A stretch of 64,000 nt of DNA from Rubinisphaera italica (GCF_007859715.1 NZ_SJPG01000001.1:3436728-3500727), one strand, 5' to 3'; numbered from the stretch's first letter, positions 44,461 to 55,753 are shown. The notes: generated from the sequence alone by a model not told the origin. Program-made: numbers and translations.

Positions 44461-45804
44461 TTACTCGCCGACGCAATAAAGATATTTATCGGAACGCAGA
44501 AAAAGATCGCCATTACTGATGGCCGGTGTCGCATTAAACGTTTCATCATCCTCCGTCACGCGATTGACCGCCAAGGGCTCATAGGTGTCGCTCGCTTTCA
44601 TGACGTAGGTGAGTCCGTTCGCAGCCACATAATAAATTTTCCCATCCGCCAGGACTGGTGAAGAATAATCAGCACCGCGTCCACGACCTCCTCCAAAGCC
44701 GAAGGAAGATTCTTCTGCCACTTCTCCACCACCGAGTCGTGATTTAAAAATTTCTTCACCGGTTGTCGCATTCAGGCAGGTCACAATTCCGGAAGACATA
44801 TAATACAGACGTCCCTCGTAAACAACGGGCGTGCAATAACGATTACGATCCCGTCCGGACCAGACCACGTTTGCTGCAGAGACATCGCCCGATCCGCCGG
44901 CCTTCACCGCAATCGAACCTCCACTCCGGCCAGTTATTCCAAAAATCGAACCTTCGGCAAAGACCACACTCGAACTGAAAGAATCACTTGGAATCGCTTC
45001 ACAGAACCAGCAGAGTTTTCCAGTCGCGGCATTGATGCCCCAAATTTCATACGGAGCCCCAATCACAATATCGGTTCGGTCATCCTCACCGGGAGTGACA
45101 ATCGGCGTTCCCCAGACATCACCCAGCCCAGACGACTCGGCTTTCCAGAGTTCTTTGCCGGTTTTCTTATCCAAACCAACGACTGCACGTCCTTCCGGTC
45201 CTGCCGTCACAACCAGCGTGTCATCCACGACTATCGGACTCGATGCCGAGCCCCAACGCTTCGGATCAGAGTTGGTTCCAACTCCAGTTTGCCACAACTG
45301 ATTTCCTTGCAGATCGAATGCCAAAGCCCCGCTCTTGCCAAAGAAGACATAAACGTTTTTCCCATCGGAAACGGGCGTATGCGAAGCATAACCATGCACG
45401 GGAACTCCCATGCCTGTGTATAGATCTTCCGGCAGCACTGCGGGGACTGTCTTTTCCCACAGTTGTTTTCCATTTTTTCGATCAAAGCAGAGCAAATGCC
45501 GCTTCAAATTTTGTGGATCTCCTGGCTCGGAACGGCTTAGACCATAGCCGGAATAACTCGTTACAAACACGCGTTCTCCGACCACAATCGGGCAAGAAAC
45601 CCCAGAACCTGGCAACTCGGTCTTCCACTTCAGATTCTTTGTCGGGCTCCATTCTGCAAGAGTTTTCGCATCATCGGCTGCAATCCCCGAACCATTCGGC
45701 CCACGAAAACGAGGCCAGTCGCCGGCGTGACATACAGATACAGTGATGGACAATAACACCCCAACCGACATCAATGTGCAAATGTTTTTAGCCATCCTGA
45801 TCAT
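44461..45804 (-). CDS. Secreted PQQ-type beta-propeller protein
   Basis: A 447-residue exported protein. ATG 45804, after a GGGGA, gives a signal peptide (CTLMSVGVLLSITVSVCHA) followed by GDWPRFRGPNGSGIAADD; the frame is open 70 codons further without signal. Blades contain HLLCFDRKNGKQLWEKTVPA, AVVGLDKKTGKELWKAES, IWGINAATGKLCWFCE and TCLNATTGEEIFKSRLGGG. A Gly/Arg-rich loop (FGFGGGRGRGADYSS) interrupts the C-terminal part. It shares its opening and blade motifs with the protein at 10813-12042. Role and cofactor binding are unknown. Confidence 0.87.
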   Translation of the reverse strand: MIRMAKNICTLMSVGVLLSITVSVCHAGDWPRFRGPNGSGIAADDAKTLAEWSPTKNLKWKTELPGSGVSCPIVVGERVFVTSYSGYGLSRSEPGDPQNLKRHLLCFDRKNGKQLWEKTVPAVLPEDLYTGMGVPVHGYASHTPVSDGKNVYVFFGKSGALAFDLQGNQLWQTGVGTNSDPKRWGSASSPIVVDDTLVVTAGPEGRAVVGLDKKTGKELWKAESSGLGDVWGTPIVTPGEDDRTDIVIGAPYEIWGINAATGKLCWFCEAIPSDSFSSSVVFAEGSIFGITGRSGGSIAVKAGGSGDVSAANVVWSGRDRNRYCTPVVYEGRLYYMSSGIVTCLNATTGEEIFKSRLGGGEVAEESSFGFGGGRGRGADYSSPVLADGKIYYVAANGLTYVMKASDTYEPLAVNRVTEDDETFNATPAISNGDLFLRSDKYLYCVGE

Positions 45805-46214
45805 TTCTGTATTCCCCTGACAGATTTTCCGCGTCTGAAGCAACTTCATCAATTGATTAAACTTTGAAACACGAAAGCTGTTTCGTGGAATCTCGAAAAT
45901 CGGCTGATTTTCTGGACATATCAATAAAGACTGCTCCCTCCAAATCAAAGAGGGAAACGGACAATTCCCCCGATCCGACTTGGCGATGACGAGTGAGCCG
46001 CAATAATAGAGCAAGCTCTTATTCTCTTGGGTGGATGGGGTCGGAGCGAAGCTTAGCCCCCAGATTCGTTAAACGTACTCGGGGCTTACTTTCATTTCGA
46101 CCCTAGTTGTTCCATGAAAGCTTGGTGCTTTCACAGAAGCCACCCATGATTACATGGATAGATCAAATTAAATCTGAGCCTTGCTCAATAACAATACACG
46201 GAAAGTCAAAACGT
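45805..46214. other. Divergent intergenic region with repeat R7
   Basis: The 410-base gap between the PQQ propeller and ATPase genes contains the R7 palindrome (46036-46105). Open frames from both genes run into it, but without ribosome sites or family similarity. Confidence 0.5.
46036..46105. repeat. Repeat family R7, imperfect palindrome
   Basis: TGGGGTCGGAGCGAAGCTTA followed by GCCCCCAG faces CTCGGGGCTTAC and a closing GACCCTA. One-arm copies are visible at 60365-60394 and 63039-63071, with core GGGGTCGTAGC-GC-AGCGAAGC. Confidence 0.7.
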
Positions 46215-47627
<1,413 letters not shown>

Positions 47628-47632
47628 CTCCA

Positions 47633-47965
47633 TTATTGAACTGAATCGTCGAAATATGTCTCCACTCTCTGACGAATTAATTCGACCAATTCCTCATCCA
47701 TAAATTGGTAATCATCTGGAATATCCAGATTGACAATCTTTGGCAGGTTATTGTTGCGAAACATTTTCCGAATTCGAGAGCCGTATTCCGACTCCATGAC
47801 AAAAATTATATCTGCCCATTCAACTGTTTTTGCGGTCACTGTTCGCGAACTCTTGTCACTCACTCCTGCTGACTGCACCTTGAAACGATCATCATTACGA
47901 TAGATTGTTTCAGCAGTGGGGCTACGCCATTTATTACGACCACACACAAACAAAACGTTAATCAT
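47633..47965 (-). CDS. Short low-molecular-weight protein-tyrosine-phosphatase-like protein
   Basis: A 110-residue protein related to low-molecular-weight phosphatases, which usually have about 150 residues. The P-loop is LFVCGRNKWRSPTAE: Cys8 and Arg14 keep CX5R, but the usual Gly-Asn-x-Cys-Arg-Ser is replaced by Arg-Asn-Lys-Trp-Arg-Ser. A candidate general-acid Asp is in LDIPDDYQFMD. The segment WADIIFVMESEYGSRIRKMF also fits the family. It could dephosphorylate protein tyrosine or arginine or a small molecule. It lies 39 bases after the CE15-like gene on the same strand and five bases from the convergent ATPase gene. Confidence 0.78.
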   Translation of the reverse strand: MINVLFVCGRNKWRSPTAETIYRNDDRFKVQSAGVSDKSSRTVTAKTVEWADIIFVMESEYGSRIRKMFRNNNLPKIVNLDIPDDYQFMDEELVELIRQRVETYFDDSVQ

Positions 47966-48004
47966 TGAAACTCAGCTTCATTCTCACCTCTCCCCTCTAA
48001 TCAC

Positions 48005-49294
48005 TCACCTTTTTTTCCAGTGCTTATCAGTAAAGTTCATAAACTGAGTCCAGTCATAGAGCGTCAATCCGTGTCCACCGCTGCGGACGTGATAGCCGAT
48101 GTTGCCTTGTTGAACGGGTTCGTTCAGGGCTGGAATCTGATTCGTTCCAAGTCCGGTTTTCCCATAAATTTCGTAAGCGGTCGAGGCTTCTTTACAGGAG
48201 AGAAATTCGCCGCGGGGGTCGGCCCACAAATCTTCGTTGGCACTGGTGACGTAGAGTAACCGGGGAGCAGCCAGCGCGAGTAGCATGTGCTGGTCGACGG
48301 GTATTTCGGATTCGTTTTCGTTGTATTCGGAAAACTTTTCACAGAACCAGTGCGGAAAGGCGCGATTGATGCGGCCGACGGTTTCGCCATATTGACGACG
48401 GGACAGAGCAGCTCCCCCGCAGCCGGAGTTGTTGGAAACAACCATCGCGAAACGCTCATCGGTAGCACCGGCCCATAGCGATGTCTTGCCACCACGAGAG
48501 TGCCCAACGACAGCGACATGTTCGGCGTCAATCATGCGATCGGTCTCCAGGTAATCAAGCACACGACTTGCACCCCATGCCCAGGCTGCCAGAGTCGCCC
48601 AGGCATCATCATGACGTTCTCCCTCATCCAACACACCATGAATCCCATTTTGAAATTTGTCGTAATCATCGGGGTCGATATCGGCATTGTGAAAGGCAAC
48701 CGCGGCATATCCACGAGCAACAATTTCTTCAGCGGGCCAGTATTCGATTTTATTCTCGCGCGTCGGATCGATATTCGTTTTGTCCCGATTGCATATCAAC
48801 AAATACGCAGGCACTGGGTGTTCAGCGTCATTCGGAATGAAGATCACGACATTCACCGAGAGCGATTTGCCGTTATTCTCGAACGTAATTTTCACCTGCT
48901 TGCGGGTTGCCTTGCCATCCATCGCTTTGGGATCGACATCATAAACATCAAAGGACATCTGCTCAGGACGTCCGACAGGGTTTCTTCCGTAGACGTGCTT
49001 GCGGAAGAGTTCCAAAATCTCCGGACGGCGCGTCGATTCCCATTCTTTGACGGTCGTGACCTTCTCTCCAGCATCTGTTGTCAAAATGTCGGGGAGAGAA
49101 TACTCGGGAACTTTTTCTTCGCTGTAAATAAAATCCCGTCCGCCATTATTCGAACTCGAACGGCTTTCAAACTTCTTGACTAAATCTGGATCAGCAGTCC
49201 AGCCTTTCGACTGATCCTCAGCTGACACAGTGCCACTTATTGAAAGTACACTCATTGCTAGAATGAAACTCACCGAAACAAGATTTCGAAACAT
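48005..49294 (-). CDS. Secreted CE15-like alpha/beta hydrolase (glucuronoyl esterase family)
   Basis: A 429-residue exported protein. ATG 49294, after GGGGAAAAG, begins a signal peptide (LVSVSFILAMSVLSISGTVSA). The esterase domain shows the nucleophile motif VAVVGHSRGGKTSLWAGA, then MVVSNNSGCGGAALSRRQYG and FPHWFCEKFSEYN, characteristic of bacterial CE15 proteins, and a C-terminal GGHGLTLYDW with the catalytic His. CE15 enzymes split ester links between glucuronoyl groups and lignin-like alcohols; planctomycetes often carry relatives annotated as acetylxylan esterases. The substrate here is not known. It is followed by the phosphatase-like gene in a probable operon. Confidence 0.88.
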   Translation of the reverse strand: MFRNLVSVSFILAMSVLSISGTVSAEDQSKGWTADPDLVKKFESRSSSNNGGRDFIYSEEKVPEYSLPDILTTDAGEKVTTVKEWESTRRPEILELFRKHVYGRNPVGRPEQMSFDVYDVDPKAMDGKATRKQVKITFENNGKSLSVNVVIFIPNDAEHPVPAYLLICNRDKTNIDPTRENKIEYWPAEEIVARGYAAVAFHNADIDPDDYDKFQNGIHGVLDEGERHDDAWATLAAWAWGASRVLDYLETDRMIDAEHVAVVGHSRGGKTSLWAGATDERFAMVVSNNSGCGGAALSRRQYGETVGRINRAFPHWFCEKFSEYNENESEIPVDQHMLLALAAPRLLYVTSANEDLWADPRGEFLSCKEASTAYEIYGKTGLGTNQIPALNEPVQQGNIGYHVRSGGHGLTLYDWTQFMNFTDKHWKKR

Positions 49295-49423
49295 GATTTC
49301 TTTTCCCCATGTGGACGTGTGACGTTTTGTCCTATAATAGACAAACTCCGAAACGCATTGAAGTCTGTCGATCATTCATATTGCCAGACTAATATACGAT
49401 TCCTTCAACGAGAAATAAAAGCT

Positions 49424-51124
49424 ATGGCTTCAGCAAAACATGGTGGCATCGTTCACACTTATCAGAAGTACGATCCCGTCAATCTCCCCAGCCCGACTCA
49501 ACCGCCTCCCGATATGGTTTCTTCGGCTTTTGAACATTCACTGATGTTTGGAAATCATCGCAAGCTGACTCCGGAAGAACTGGCCAGGGCTGTAAAAATT
49601 GATCCGAGTCAAATCCAGGGATTCGGCCCCAGCCTGGAAACCATTCAGGCAATGCTTGAAGAACGCAAACGCAAAATCCTGGCGACTTACGAGACAGATA
49701 CCGTTCAGGATCGAGCCGCTAAGCTATTGGTCGCCAAAGGTCGCGAACAGAAGCCGCCGAAGCCACTTGCTGAGAGATATCGTAAAGCGATCTTTCATGA
49801 ACAGATTTACGAACTGGAACGACTCTGGTATGCCAACGATGATGAACACAATCCGTTTGCGCATCATTTATTGCAGGTCATGCAGACAATGGGGGATAAA
49901 TATCAGGTCGATGAACTCGCTTCCAAGTACGACTTTACCGGTCGGGAATCGATGACCGTTTCCGAGGCACTCGAAATTAAAGAACAGCTCGAAAAGATCG
50001 ATGAACTGCTTGAGCAAATAGCTGAAGCGATGGAAAACGCGACCATCGGCGTGATTGATATGGAAGCACTCGAAGAGTTTGCCGAGTCTGGCCAGATGGA
50101 TGAATTGAGAAATCTGCAAAAGCAGGTGGAAGATTATCTCAAAGAAATGGCCGAGCGGCAGGGGCTGGAACTGGATGGCAATGGAGCCTTCCGACTGACT
50201 CCAGAAGCGTATAAAATCTTTCAGGGAAAACTGCTGTCGCGAATTTTCTCGAACCTGCAGGCTTCCCGCAGTGGGCGGCATCAGGGACCGATTGTCGGCG
50301 AGGGAGCTGTCGAAATGCAGCAGACCAAGCCTTACGAATTCGGCGACTCGATTACCCAAATGGATATGTCGCAATCGATTATCAACTCGATGTTGCGACA
50401 GGGAACCGATCAACCGCTCAAGTTTCGTAATGAAGATATCGAGATCCACAAAACCCGCAATTCTCCCAAGTGTGCAACGGTCGTAGTGATGGATGTCTCT
50501 GGCTCAACTCGCTACAACGGTCAGTATATGAATGTGAAACGGATGGCGCTGGCTTTAGATGGTCTTATTCGCAGTGAGTATCCGGGCGACTATCTACAGT
50601 TTGTTGAAATGGCATCGTTTGCGAAACCGGTGCCGAGGGGCGAGATCATCAATCTGCTGCCGAAGCCGGTGACAATCAGCGATCCCGTTGTGCAGTTGAA
50701 AGTCGATATGAGCCGGGTCGATGTCAGCGAGCCAATGATTCCGCCACACTTCACCAACATTCAACATGGGCTTCAGCAGGCCCGGCGATATCTGGCGACT
50801 CAGGATACGCCGAATCGTCAGGTGATCGTCATCACCGATGGACTTCCCACTGCTCACTTTGAAGAGAGTTGGCTTTATCTGTTGTACCCGCCACATGAGC
50901 GGACGGAAGAATTCACATTCCGAGAAGCGATGCTGTGTCAGCGGGAAGGGATCACGATCAATATTTTCCTGGTGCCGAGTTGGTCACAAACCGAAGAAGA
51001 CATTCAATTTGCGCATAAATTGGCAGAAACTACACAAGGCCGGGTTATTTTTACTGCTGGAGATGATCTGGATCGTTTTGTGATCTGGGATTACGTTTCC
51101 AGAAAAAAAGAAATCCTCGGATAA
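49424..51124 (+). CDS. VWA-domain protein, probable partner of the AAA+ ATPase
   Basis: A 566-residue protein. ATG 49424 starts MASAKHGGIVHTYQKYDPVN; the frame is open 35 codons earlier without a ribosome site. A long, charged helical part (about 130-260, with EEFAESGQMDELRNLQKQVE) precedes a C-terminal VWA domain with a full MIDAS: VVMDVSGSTRYNG (DxSxS from about Asp357) and VIVITDGLPTAHFEE. No signal peptide. Such proteins work with MoxR/chelatase ATPases, here probably the one at 46215-47627. The exact job (protein maturation, metal insertion, stress) is not predictable. Confidence 0.86.
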   Translation: MASAKHGGIVHTYQKYDPVNLPSPTQPPPDMVSSAFEHSLMFGNHRKLTPEELARAVKIDPSQIQGFGPSLETIQAMLEERKRKILATYETDTVQDRAAKLLVAKGREQKPPKPLAERYRKAIFHEQIYELERLWYANDDEHNPFAHHLLQVMQTMGDKYQVDELASKYDFTGRESMTVSEALEIKEQLEKIDELLEQIAEAMENATIGVIDMEALEEFAESGQMDELRNLQKQVEDYLKEMAERQGLELDGNGAFRLTPEAYKIFQGKLLSRIFSNLQASRSGRHQGPIVGEGAVEMQQTKPYEFGDSITQMDMSQSIINSMLRQGTDQPLKFRNEDIEIHKTRNSPKCATVVVMDVSGSTRYNGQYMNVKRMALALDGLIRSEYPGDYLQFVEMASFAKPVPRGEIINLLPKPVTISDPVVQLKVDMSRVDVSEPMIPPHFTNIQHGLQQARRYLATQDTPNRQVIVITDGLPTAHFEESWLYLLYPPHERTEEFTFREAMLCQREGITINIFLVPSWSQTEEDIQFAHKLAETTQGRVIFTAGDDLDRFVIWDYVSRKKEILG

Positions 51125-51247
51125 AGATTTGACAGAACGGCCCTGCGGACGGCATTATCAATGTATCTGAGTTGGAGTGGTGCATACTGGACATCACTTC
51201 AAGATTAGATTTTAACCTCGCTCTATTGATATTGATGAAGTCGGGCT

Positions 51248-51541
51248 ATGAACGAATCTATTGAAAAGATGACCCTCCGTGAAAAGTTGACCGAAGCCGA
51301 TCGTCTGATGCGTGAACTGGTCGATCATCTCGACAATGGCTTCATTCCCAAAGCCCGTAATTTGAGCAGGACAATTCAGGAACATGGTTCCAATACGGAA
51401 TCACTCTCCGACATGAGTGTTCGCCAGCATGCCGCTGAAATCATCGATGATCATCGCTTTTCTGAACGCCTCTATCAGAAAATCGGTGCCCTGCTGGTCG
51501 CGATTGATGGAGATGTTACGTTGATTCAGGAAGGTCAGTAA
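51248..51541 (+). CDS. Small helical hypothetical protein
   Basis: A 97-residue acidic, helical protein without signal peptide or cysteines. It begins MNESIEKMTLREKLTEADRL and carries LVDHLDNGFIPKARNLSRTI; the C-terminus may form a second helix pair (RLYQKIGALLVAIDGDVTLI). No family was recognised. It lies 123 bases after the VWA gene on the same strand and may belong to the same transcription unit. Confidence 0.58.
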   Translation: MNESIEKMTLREKLTEADRLMRELVDHLDNGFIPKARNLSRTIQEHGSNTESLSDMSVRQHAAEIIDDHRFSERLYQKIGALLVAIDGDVTLIQEGQ

Positions 51542-51772
51542 ATCGGAATCCACTTGGATGGCTTCGGGCTAAGTAGTCTAATGCAAATCTATTATGCTCG
51601 AACCGATTGAAATTCAGTAAGTCGCTCTCCTGCTGGACAAGCTTGGTAATACAGGGAAAATTATCTGTTTAGCGAGTTCTGGCAAATCTTCCGAGGTGTT
51701 GCCAAAAGTCGACACCCAATTTGGCAAATAAATTCAAGTTCGCTCTTGCGACCGCCTGCACCGGCTGAGAAC

Positions 51773-52435
51773 ATGAGCGACATGATCACTATAGCCAAAG
51801 ACACATTGCCTCAGACGTTCCTCAGTTACATCGCCTTTCGCACGGCGATGCTTGACACAATGGAACGTGTTTCCTGGACACTGCAATTCGATTCCCTCGA
51901 GGAAACCGGATTCGGCTTTCTGACCGAAGTTCCGTTTCTCCGGGCGGTTCCGCCGCATGTGCAGATGGATCTTCTGGCTACAACCTGGTGGAAACATATC
52001 AGCCCCGATGTTTACGAAGCTGATCTCGTCGATGAAGCAATCGTTTATGCCGCCTGTGAAACGGCTGCTCGATCCTGCGAAGACGAAGCGGCTGTTGTCA
52101 GTCGATTACTGGCTCGCGGTCCCGTGGATGTCAAAGTGAATGTCGATGCCAGTCTTGCAAACGAACTTCGTTCGCTGCATCTGAAACTTTCCAATGACGG
52201 AGATTTCCTGCTCATCGGACAATTTTCCGATTTGCCGCCGGACGAAGCCGATCGCCTGAAAAAGAAGTTTAACTTCGACACCGCTCGCGCAGAAGCAATG
52301 TTCGATGTCCTGTCTCGCTGGAACATATCGCCAAACTTCGAAACCCGTTGCGATGCTCTCTTGACCGCTAATGAAGCGAAACGAACCTACGACTTGATGT
52401 GCCGTAAAGTCGAAAGTGCTCGACAAAAGTCGTAA
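51773..52435 (+). CDS. Hypothetical cytoplasmic protein
   Basis: A 220-residue acidic protein starting MSDMITIAKDTLPQTFLSYI (ATG 51773; a second ATG at 51782 and TTG at 51746 are alternatives). It is helical, with ETGFGFLTEVPFLRAVPPHV, VYAACETAARSCEDEAAVVS and FLLIGQFSDLPPDEADRLKK. Codon use is that of the neighbours. No signal peptide or motif was found and no family was recognised. It is on the same strand as the VWA gene and the small helical gene, 231 bases from the latter. Confidence 0.62.
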   Translation: MSDMITIAKDTLPQTFLSYIAFRTAMLDTMERVSWTLQFDSLEETGFGFLTEVPFLRAVPPHVQMDLLATTWWKHISPDVYEADLVDEAIVYAACETAARSCEDEAAVVSRLLARGPVDVKVNVDASLANELRSLHLKLSNDGDFLLIGQFSDLPPDEADRLKKKFNFDTARAEAMFDVLSRWNISPNFETRCDALLTANEAKRTYDLMCRKVESARQKS

Positions 52436-52484
52436 GAACATCCCTTATAGGTTGGCTGGACTCGAAGCACAGCGATTGATTTTA

Positions 52485-52553
52485 CAAGCACGAAGCACAA
52501 GCGAGTGTGTCAAACACGCGATAACACACTCGCTTGCGATTCGTGCTTGTAGG
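52485..52553. repeat. Repeat family R1, second full copy
   Basis: Arms starting TACAAGCACGAAGCACAAGC and ending GCTTGCGATTCGTGCTTGTA flank a short spacer; compared with the copy at 12817-12885 the arms carry one or two changes each. It lies between a hypothetical gene and argC. Confidence 0.88.
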
Positions 52554-52720
52554 ACCAAAATATTTGACAACATACGTGAGAAATCCAGGCAAACCCGACT
52601 TAGCACTTCTCACGCATTTCCAGCGAACGGCTTGATTGGTTAGAGTGTCTGGAATAGAGTCAACGTTCAGAAAAGACTCGATTTCCCACTGGACACAAGC
52701 CCCCGGACCCTCGACCACTC

Positions 52721-53752
52721 ATGCCTTCCTCAACGAAAAAAACACGCGTCGCCATCATTGGTGCCACCGGTTACACCGCACTGGAACTCATTCGCATCTT
52801 ATTACGACACCCGCATGTCGAAATCACCGTCGCGACAACGCGCCAGGAAGATGCCCCCCAACTGAGTGAGATTCATCCATCACTGAGAAATCGCATCGAC
52901 CTGGCCTGCACACTGCTCAATCCACAGGAAATTGCTCAGGCAGCCGACGTTGCATTTACCTGTCTGCCACATACCGCCAGCATGGAAGCGATTCCAAAAT
53001 TGCTGGCCGAGAATGTGAAAGTGATCGATTTGAGTGCCGATTATCGGCTCGTCGATCCCGAAGTTTACGAGCAATGGTATGGCCATGTACATACAGATCC
53101 CACACGTCTCGGCACCATTGTGTACGGCTTACCCGAACTGTATGCCGATCAAATTCCCGGTCAGGATCTGGTTGCCAATCCCGGCTGCTACACCAGCACC
53201 TCGATTTTGGGATTGGCTCCTCTGCTCTGCGGCGGACATATCGATCCTGTCGGCATTTGCATCGATGGAAAAAGCGGCGTTTCAGGAGCCGGCCGCTCTC
53301 CCAAAATGATCACCCTCTTCCCTGAGTGTAATGAAAGTGTGATGGCCTACTCCGTCGGCAATCACCGCCACACGCCGGAAATCGATCAGGTTCTCAGTGA
53401 TGTCAGCGGAAAAGAAGTTGAAGTTGTTTTCACACCCCATCTCATCCCGATGGATCGTGGCCTGCAATGCTCAATGTACGCCCGAGCCAGCAGCGATGCC
53501 TCGGAGAAAGAAATGCTGGAAGTCATGCGGAAGTTCTACGAGAACAAGCCCTTCATCCGCGTGATTGAGGCACTCCCACGTACGAAAGATGTCGCCCACA
53601 CAAACTTCTGCGACATGACAGTTCGCGTCTCCCGAGGAACCGTACAGGTCTTTTCAGTACTCGATAATTTGATTAAAGGTGCGTCGGGAGTCGCGGTGCA
53701 GAATTTCAATCTGATGTGCGGCTACGACGAAACAACAGGCCTGCTGCCGTAG
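52721..53752 (+). CDS. argC: N-acetyl-gamma-glutamyl-phosphate reductase
   Basis: A 343-residue NADPH enzyme, third step of arginine synthesis. The cofactor site is [20 protein letters not shown], a conserved segment is [12 protein letters not shown], the catalytic Cys156 lies in [13 protein letters not shown], and the partner His is in [12 protein letters not shown]. The C-terminal part, [19 protein letters not shown], closes the family pattern. The length fits the standard form. ATG 52721 is used without a clear Shine-Dalgarno. No other arg gene is adjacent. Confidence 0.97.
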   Translation: MPSSTKKTRVAIIGATGYTALELIRILLRHPHVEITVATTRQEDAPQLSEIHPSLRNRIDLACTLLNPQEIAQAADVAFTCLPHTASMEAIPKLLAENVKVIDLSADYRLVDPEVYEQWYGHVHTDPTRLGTIVYGLPELYADQIPGQDLVANPGCYTSTSILGLAPLLCGGHIDPVGICIDGKSGVSGAGRSPKMITLFPECNESVMAYSVGNHRHTPEIDQVLSDVSGKEVEVVFTPHLIPMDRGLQCSMYARASSDASEKEMLEVMRKFYENKPFIRVIEALPRTKDVAHTNFCDMTVRVSRGTVQVFSVLDNLIKGASGVAVQNFNLMCGYDETTGLLP

Positions 53753-53846
53753 TATCAAATACCGTTTGAGGTGTGCCACTGCTGACTTGCCCAGTCGTGT
53801 TGAAACGAGTTTGCGAATATCTGAATATCATCATCAGTGAGATCTC

Positions 53847-53872
53847 ACACTCGCTTGCGATTCGTGCTTGTA
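53847..53872. repeat. Repeat family R1, single arm
   Basis: ACACTCGCTTGCGATTCGTG with CTTGTA is identical over 26 bases to the right arm of the copy at 52528-52553, about 1.3 kb away. The left arm is absent, so this is a solo or decayed copy. Confidence 0.85.
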
Positions 53873-54038
53873 CTCGATTCTGCATTTTAGCCACTCTGGC
53901 ATCTGGATTGCGACTCTCTCTAAAGAGTTCAAAACCTGCGATAATTACTGGCTTTCTGGTGAGAAATCGCAACATCAATCGCCCTGTGTTTCATTCATGC
54001 AACATCAGGTGATGCATTCCAGAGATTGGCAAACAGTG

Positions 54039-54356
54039 ATGAGACTTCTCAATCAATTCACTACTGAAATTTGTAAAAGCCTATTGACGTTCTGTTTCGT
54101 GATCGCCTTACCTTCGGTCGCCACTGCAGAAAACTGGGCATTTCAAAGATCCTACTACAGCCATGCACTCACTCCGGAAGTGGCTGCGGTTACTCCCGAA
54201 CCTTATTATCGCTCGGCTTATCGTACGCCGTATAAATCAATTTATCCTGGTATGACTGTCCGCTCGTCCTTCCGTATTAATCGTCTGCAACTCCAAAGTG
54301 GATTAAGTCGCGATTCCCAGTACATCTATGAAGGGACTGTCGAGTTTCGCCCATAA
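54039..54356 (+). CDS. Small hypothetical exported protein
   Basis: A 105-residue protein. ATG 54039 begins MRLLNQFTTEICKSLLTFCF, a signal peptide ending near SVATA; the frame is open 57 codons earlier, but that part covers the R1 repeat arm and is unlikely to be translated. The mature protein is Tyr/Arg/Pro-rich (FQRSYYSHALTPEVAAV, YYRSAYRTPYKSIYPGM) and ends YIYEGTVEFRP. No family was recognised; the composition suggests a small envelope protein. Confidence 0.6.
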   Translation: MRLLNQFTTEICKSLLTFCFVIALPSVATAENWAFQRSYYSHALTPEVAAVTPEPYYRSAYRTPYKSIYPGMTVRSSFRINRLQLQSGLSRDSQYIYEGTVEFRP

Positions 54357-54432
54357 TAGTCGAACCTCGGTTCATACATTAAGATGCTTCAGGTATTAAT
54401 CACTTAATTCCCTCCTGACGCATCGAATTGTC

Positions 54433-55593
54433 ATGAAATCATCCTGGTCGCTGGATCCTGAAATTACTTATCTGAATCACGGCTCGTTTGGACCGTCACC
54501 CAATTGTGTGCAACAGGCTCAACGGGAGTGGATGTCGCAACTGGAATCCAATCCGATGGAATTCCTTGTCCGGCAGCGGGAACGCTTGCTCGATGAAATG
54601 CTGGCAAAACTTGGTCAGTTCATCGGCTCTCCCGCGAACTGCCTCATTCCCGTTGAAAATGCGACTTTCGGCATGAACATCGTCGCGAACTCGGTCCCTT
54701 TGCAGGCCGGGGACGAAGTTCTGCTCACCAATCATGAATACGGAGCCGTTGAACGGATCTGGCAAAAGAAAGCCGCCTCTGTGGGAGCAAAGATCGTCAT
54801 CGCCACGCTACCCATTCCATTTCAGGATGCCGATGAAATTGTCGAGGCTGTGTTTCGCAGTGTCACTCCTCAAACCAGACTGCTTGTCATCAGCCATGTC
54901 ACCTCTCCGACAGCACTGGTATTACCGGTCGAAAAGATCTGCCAGCGGGCCCGCGAACAAAAATTAACAGTCTGTATCGATGGCTCACATGCCATTGCGA
55001 TGCGGCCGTTAAATCTGAAAACTCTCAACTGCGATTTCTACACCGCGAGCTGTCATAAGTGGCTATGTGCTCCCTTTGGAACGGGGTTTCTGTACGTTGC
55101 TCCCCAATGGCAGCAAAACATCTCGACGGTCAATACCAGCTGGGGTGGCACAATGTATGGACGAGAAAAAAGCTGGCAGAATGAATTTCTGTGGGTCGGA
55201 ACGAGCGATCCATCTCGCTTTCTGGCAATTTCAAACGCCATCGATTTCCTGGAAGACTATGGCCTGGAACGCTTTCGCGAAGAAACTTATCATATGGCCT
55301 CTCAGACCTATGACCTGTTCTCCAAACAATTTCGGACAGAGCCTTACTCGACTCGGCAACAGGACTGGTTCGGTTCCATGGTGACTATTCCACTGCCGGA
55401 AAGCGTCCCGGTTCCGGCTAAATGGACGGGGCGACCTCATCCTCTTCAGGAACGACTGGCACAAAAACACAGGATTGAAGTTCCGATCGTCAAATGGAGC
55501 AGCCGCATGCACATCCGGATTTCCAGCCACCTTTATAATGATTTTTCTGAACTTGAACGGCTCTCTCACGCTCTCAAAGCAGAGATCCTCTGA
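54433..55593 (+). CDS. Class V aminotransferase (isopenicillin-N-epimerase-like)
   Basis: A 386-residue PLP enzyme of the class V aminotransferase/cysteine desulfurase fold. It opens with ITYLNHGSFGPSPNCVQQ, typical of the isopenicillin N epimerase-like branch. The PLP-binding region holds SHVTSPTALVLPVEKIC, VCIDGSHAIAMRP (Asp pairing with the pyridine nitrogen) and the Schiff-base Lys209 in FYTASCHKWLCAPFGTGFL. The branch includes racemases, lyases and desulfurases, so substrate cannot be given. No signal peptide. Flanking genes do not suggest a pathway. Confidence 0.9.
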   Translation: MKSSWSLDPEITYLNHGSFGPSPNCVQQAQREWMSQLESNPMEFLVRQRERLLDEMLAKLGQFIGSPANCLIPVENATFGMNIVANSVPLQAGDEVLLTNHEYGAVERIWQKKAASVGAKIVIATLPIPFQDADEIVEAVFRSVTPQTRLLVISHVTSPTALVLPVEKICQRAREQKLTVCIDGSHAIAMRPLNLKTLNCDFYTASCHKWLCAPFGTGFLYVAPQWQQNISTVNTSWGGTMYGREKSWQNEFLWVGTSDPSRFLAISNAIDFLEDYGLERFREETYHMASQTYDLFSKQFRTEPYSTRQQDWFGSMVTIPLPESVPVPAKWTGRPHPLQERLAQKHRIEVPIVKWSSRMHIRISSHLYNDFSELERLSHALKAEIL

Positions 55594-55753
55594 AAACTTG
55601 ATTACTGCGATATTCGATTATTCATTGAATCTTCATCTCCAGCCTTAACATTTAATCGCCATGAGTTCACATTCTGTCTCAACCTCATTAAATTAATCTG
55701 AAGACTTGAATAGTCTGCAATATTGCTCACTGAGATTCATCTGGAGAACAAAA

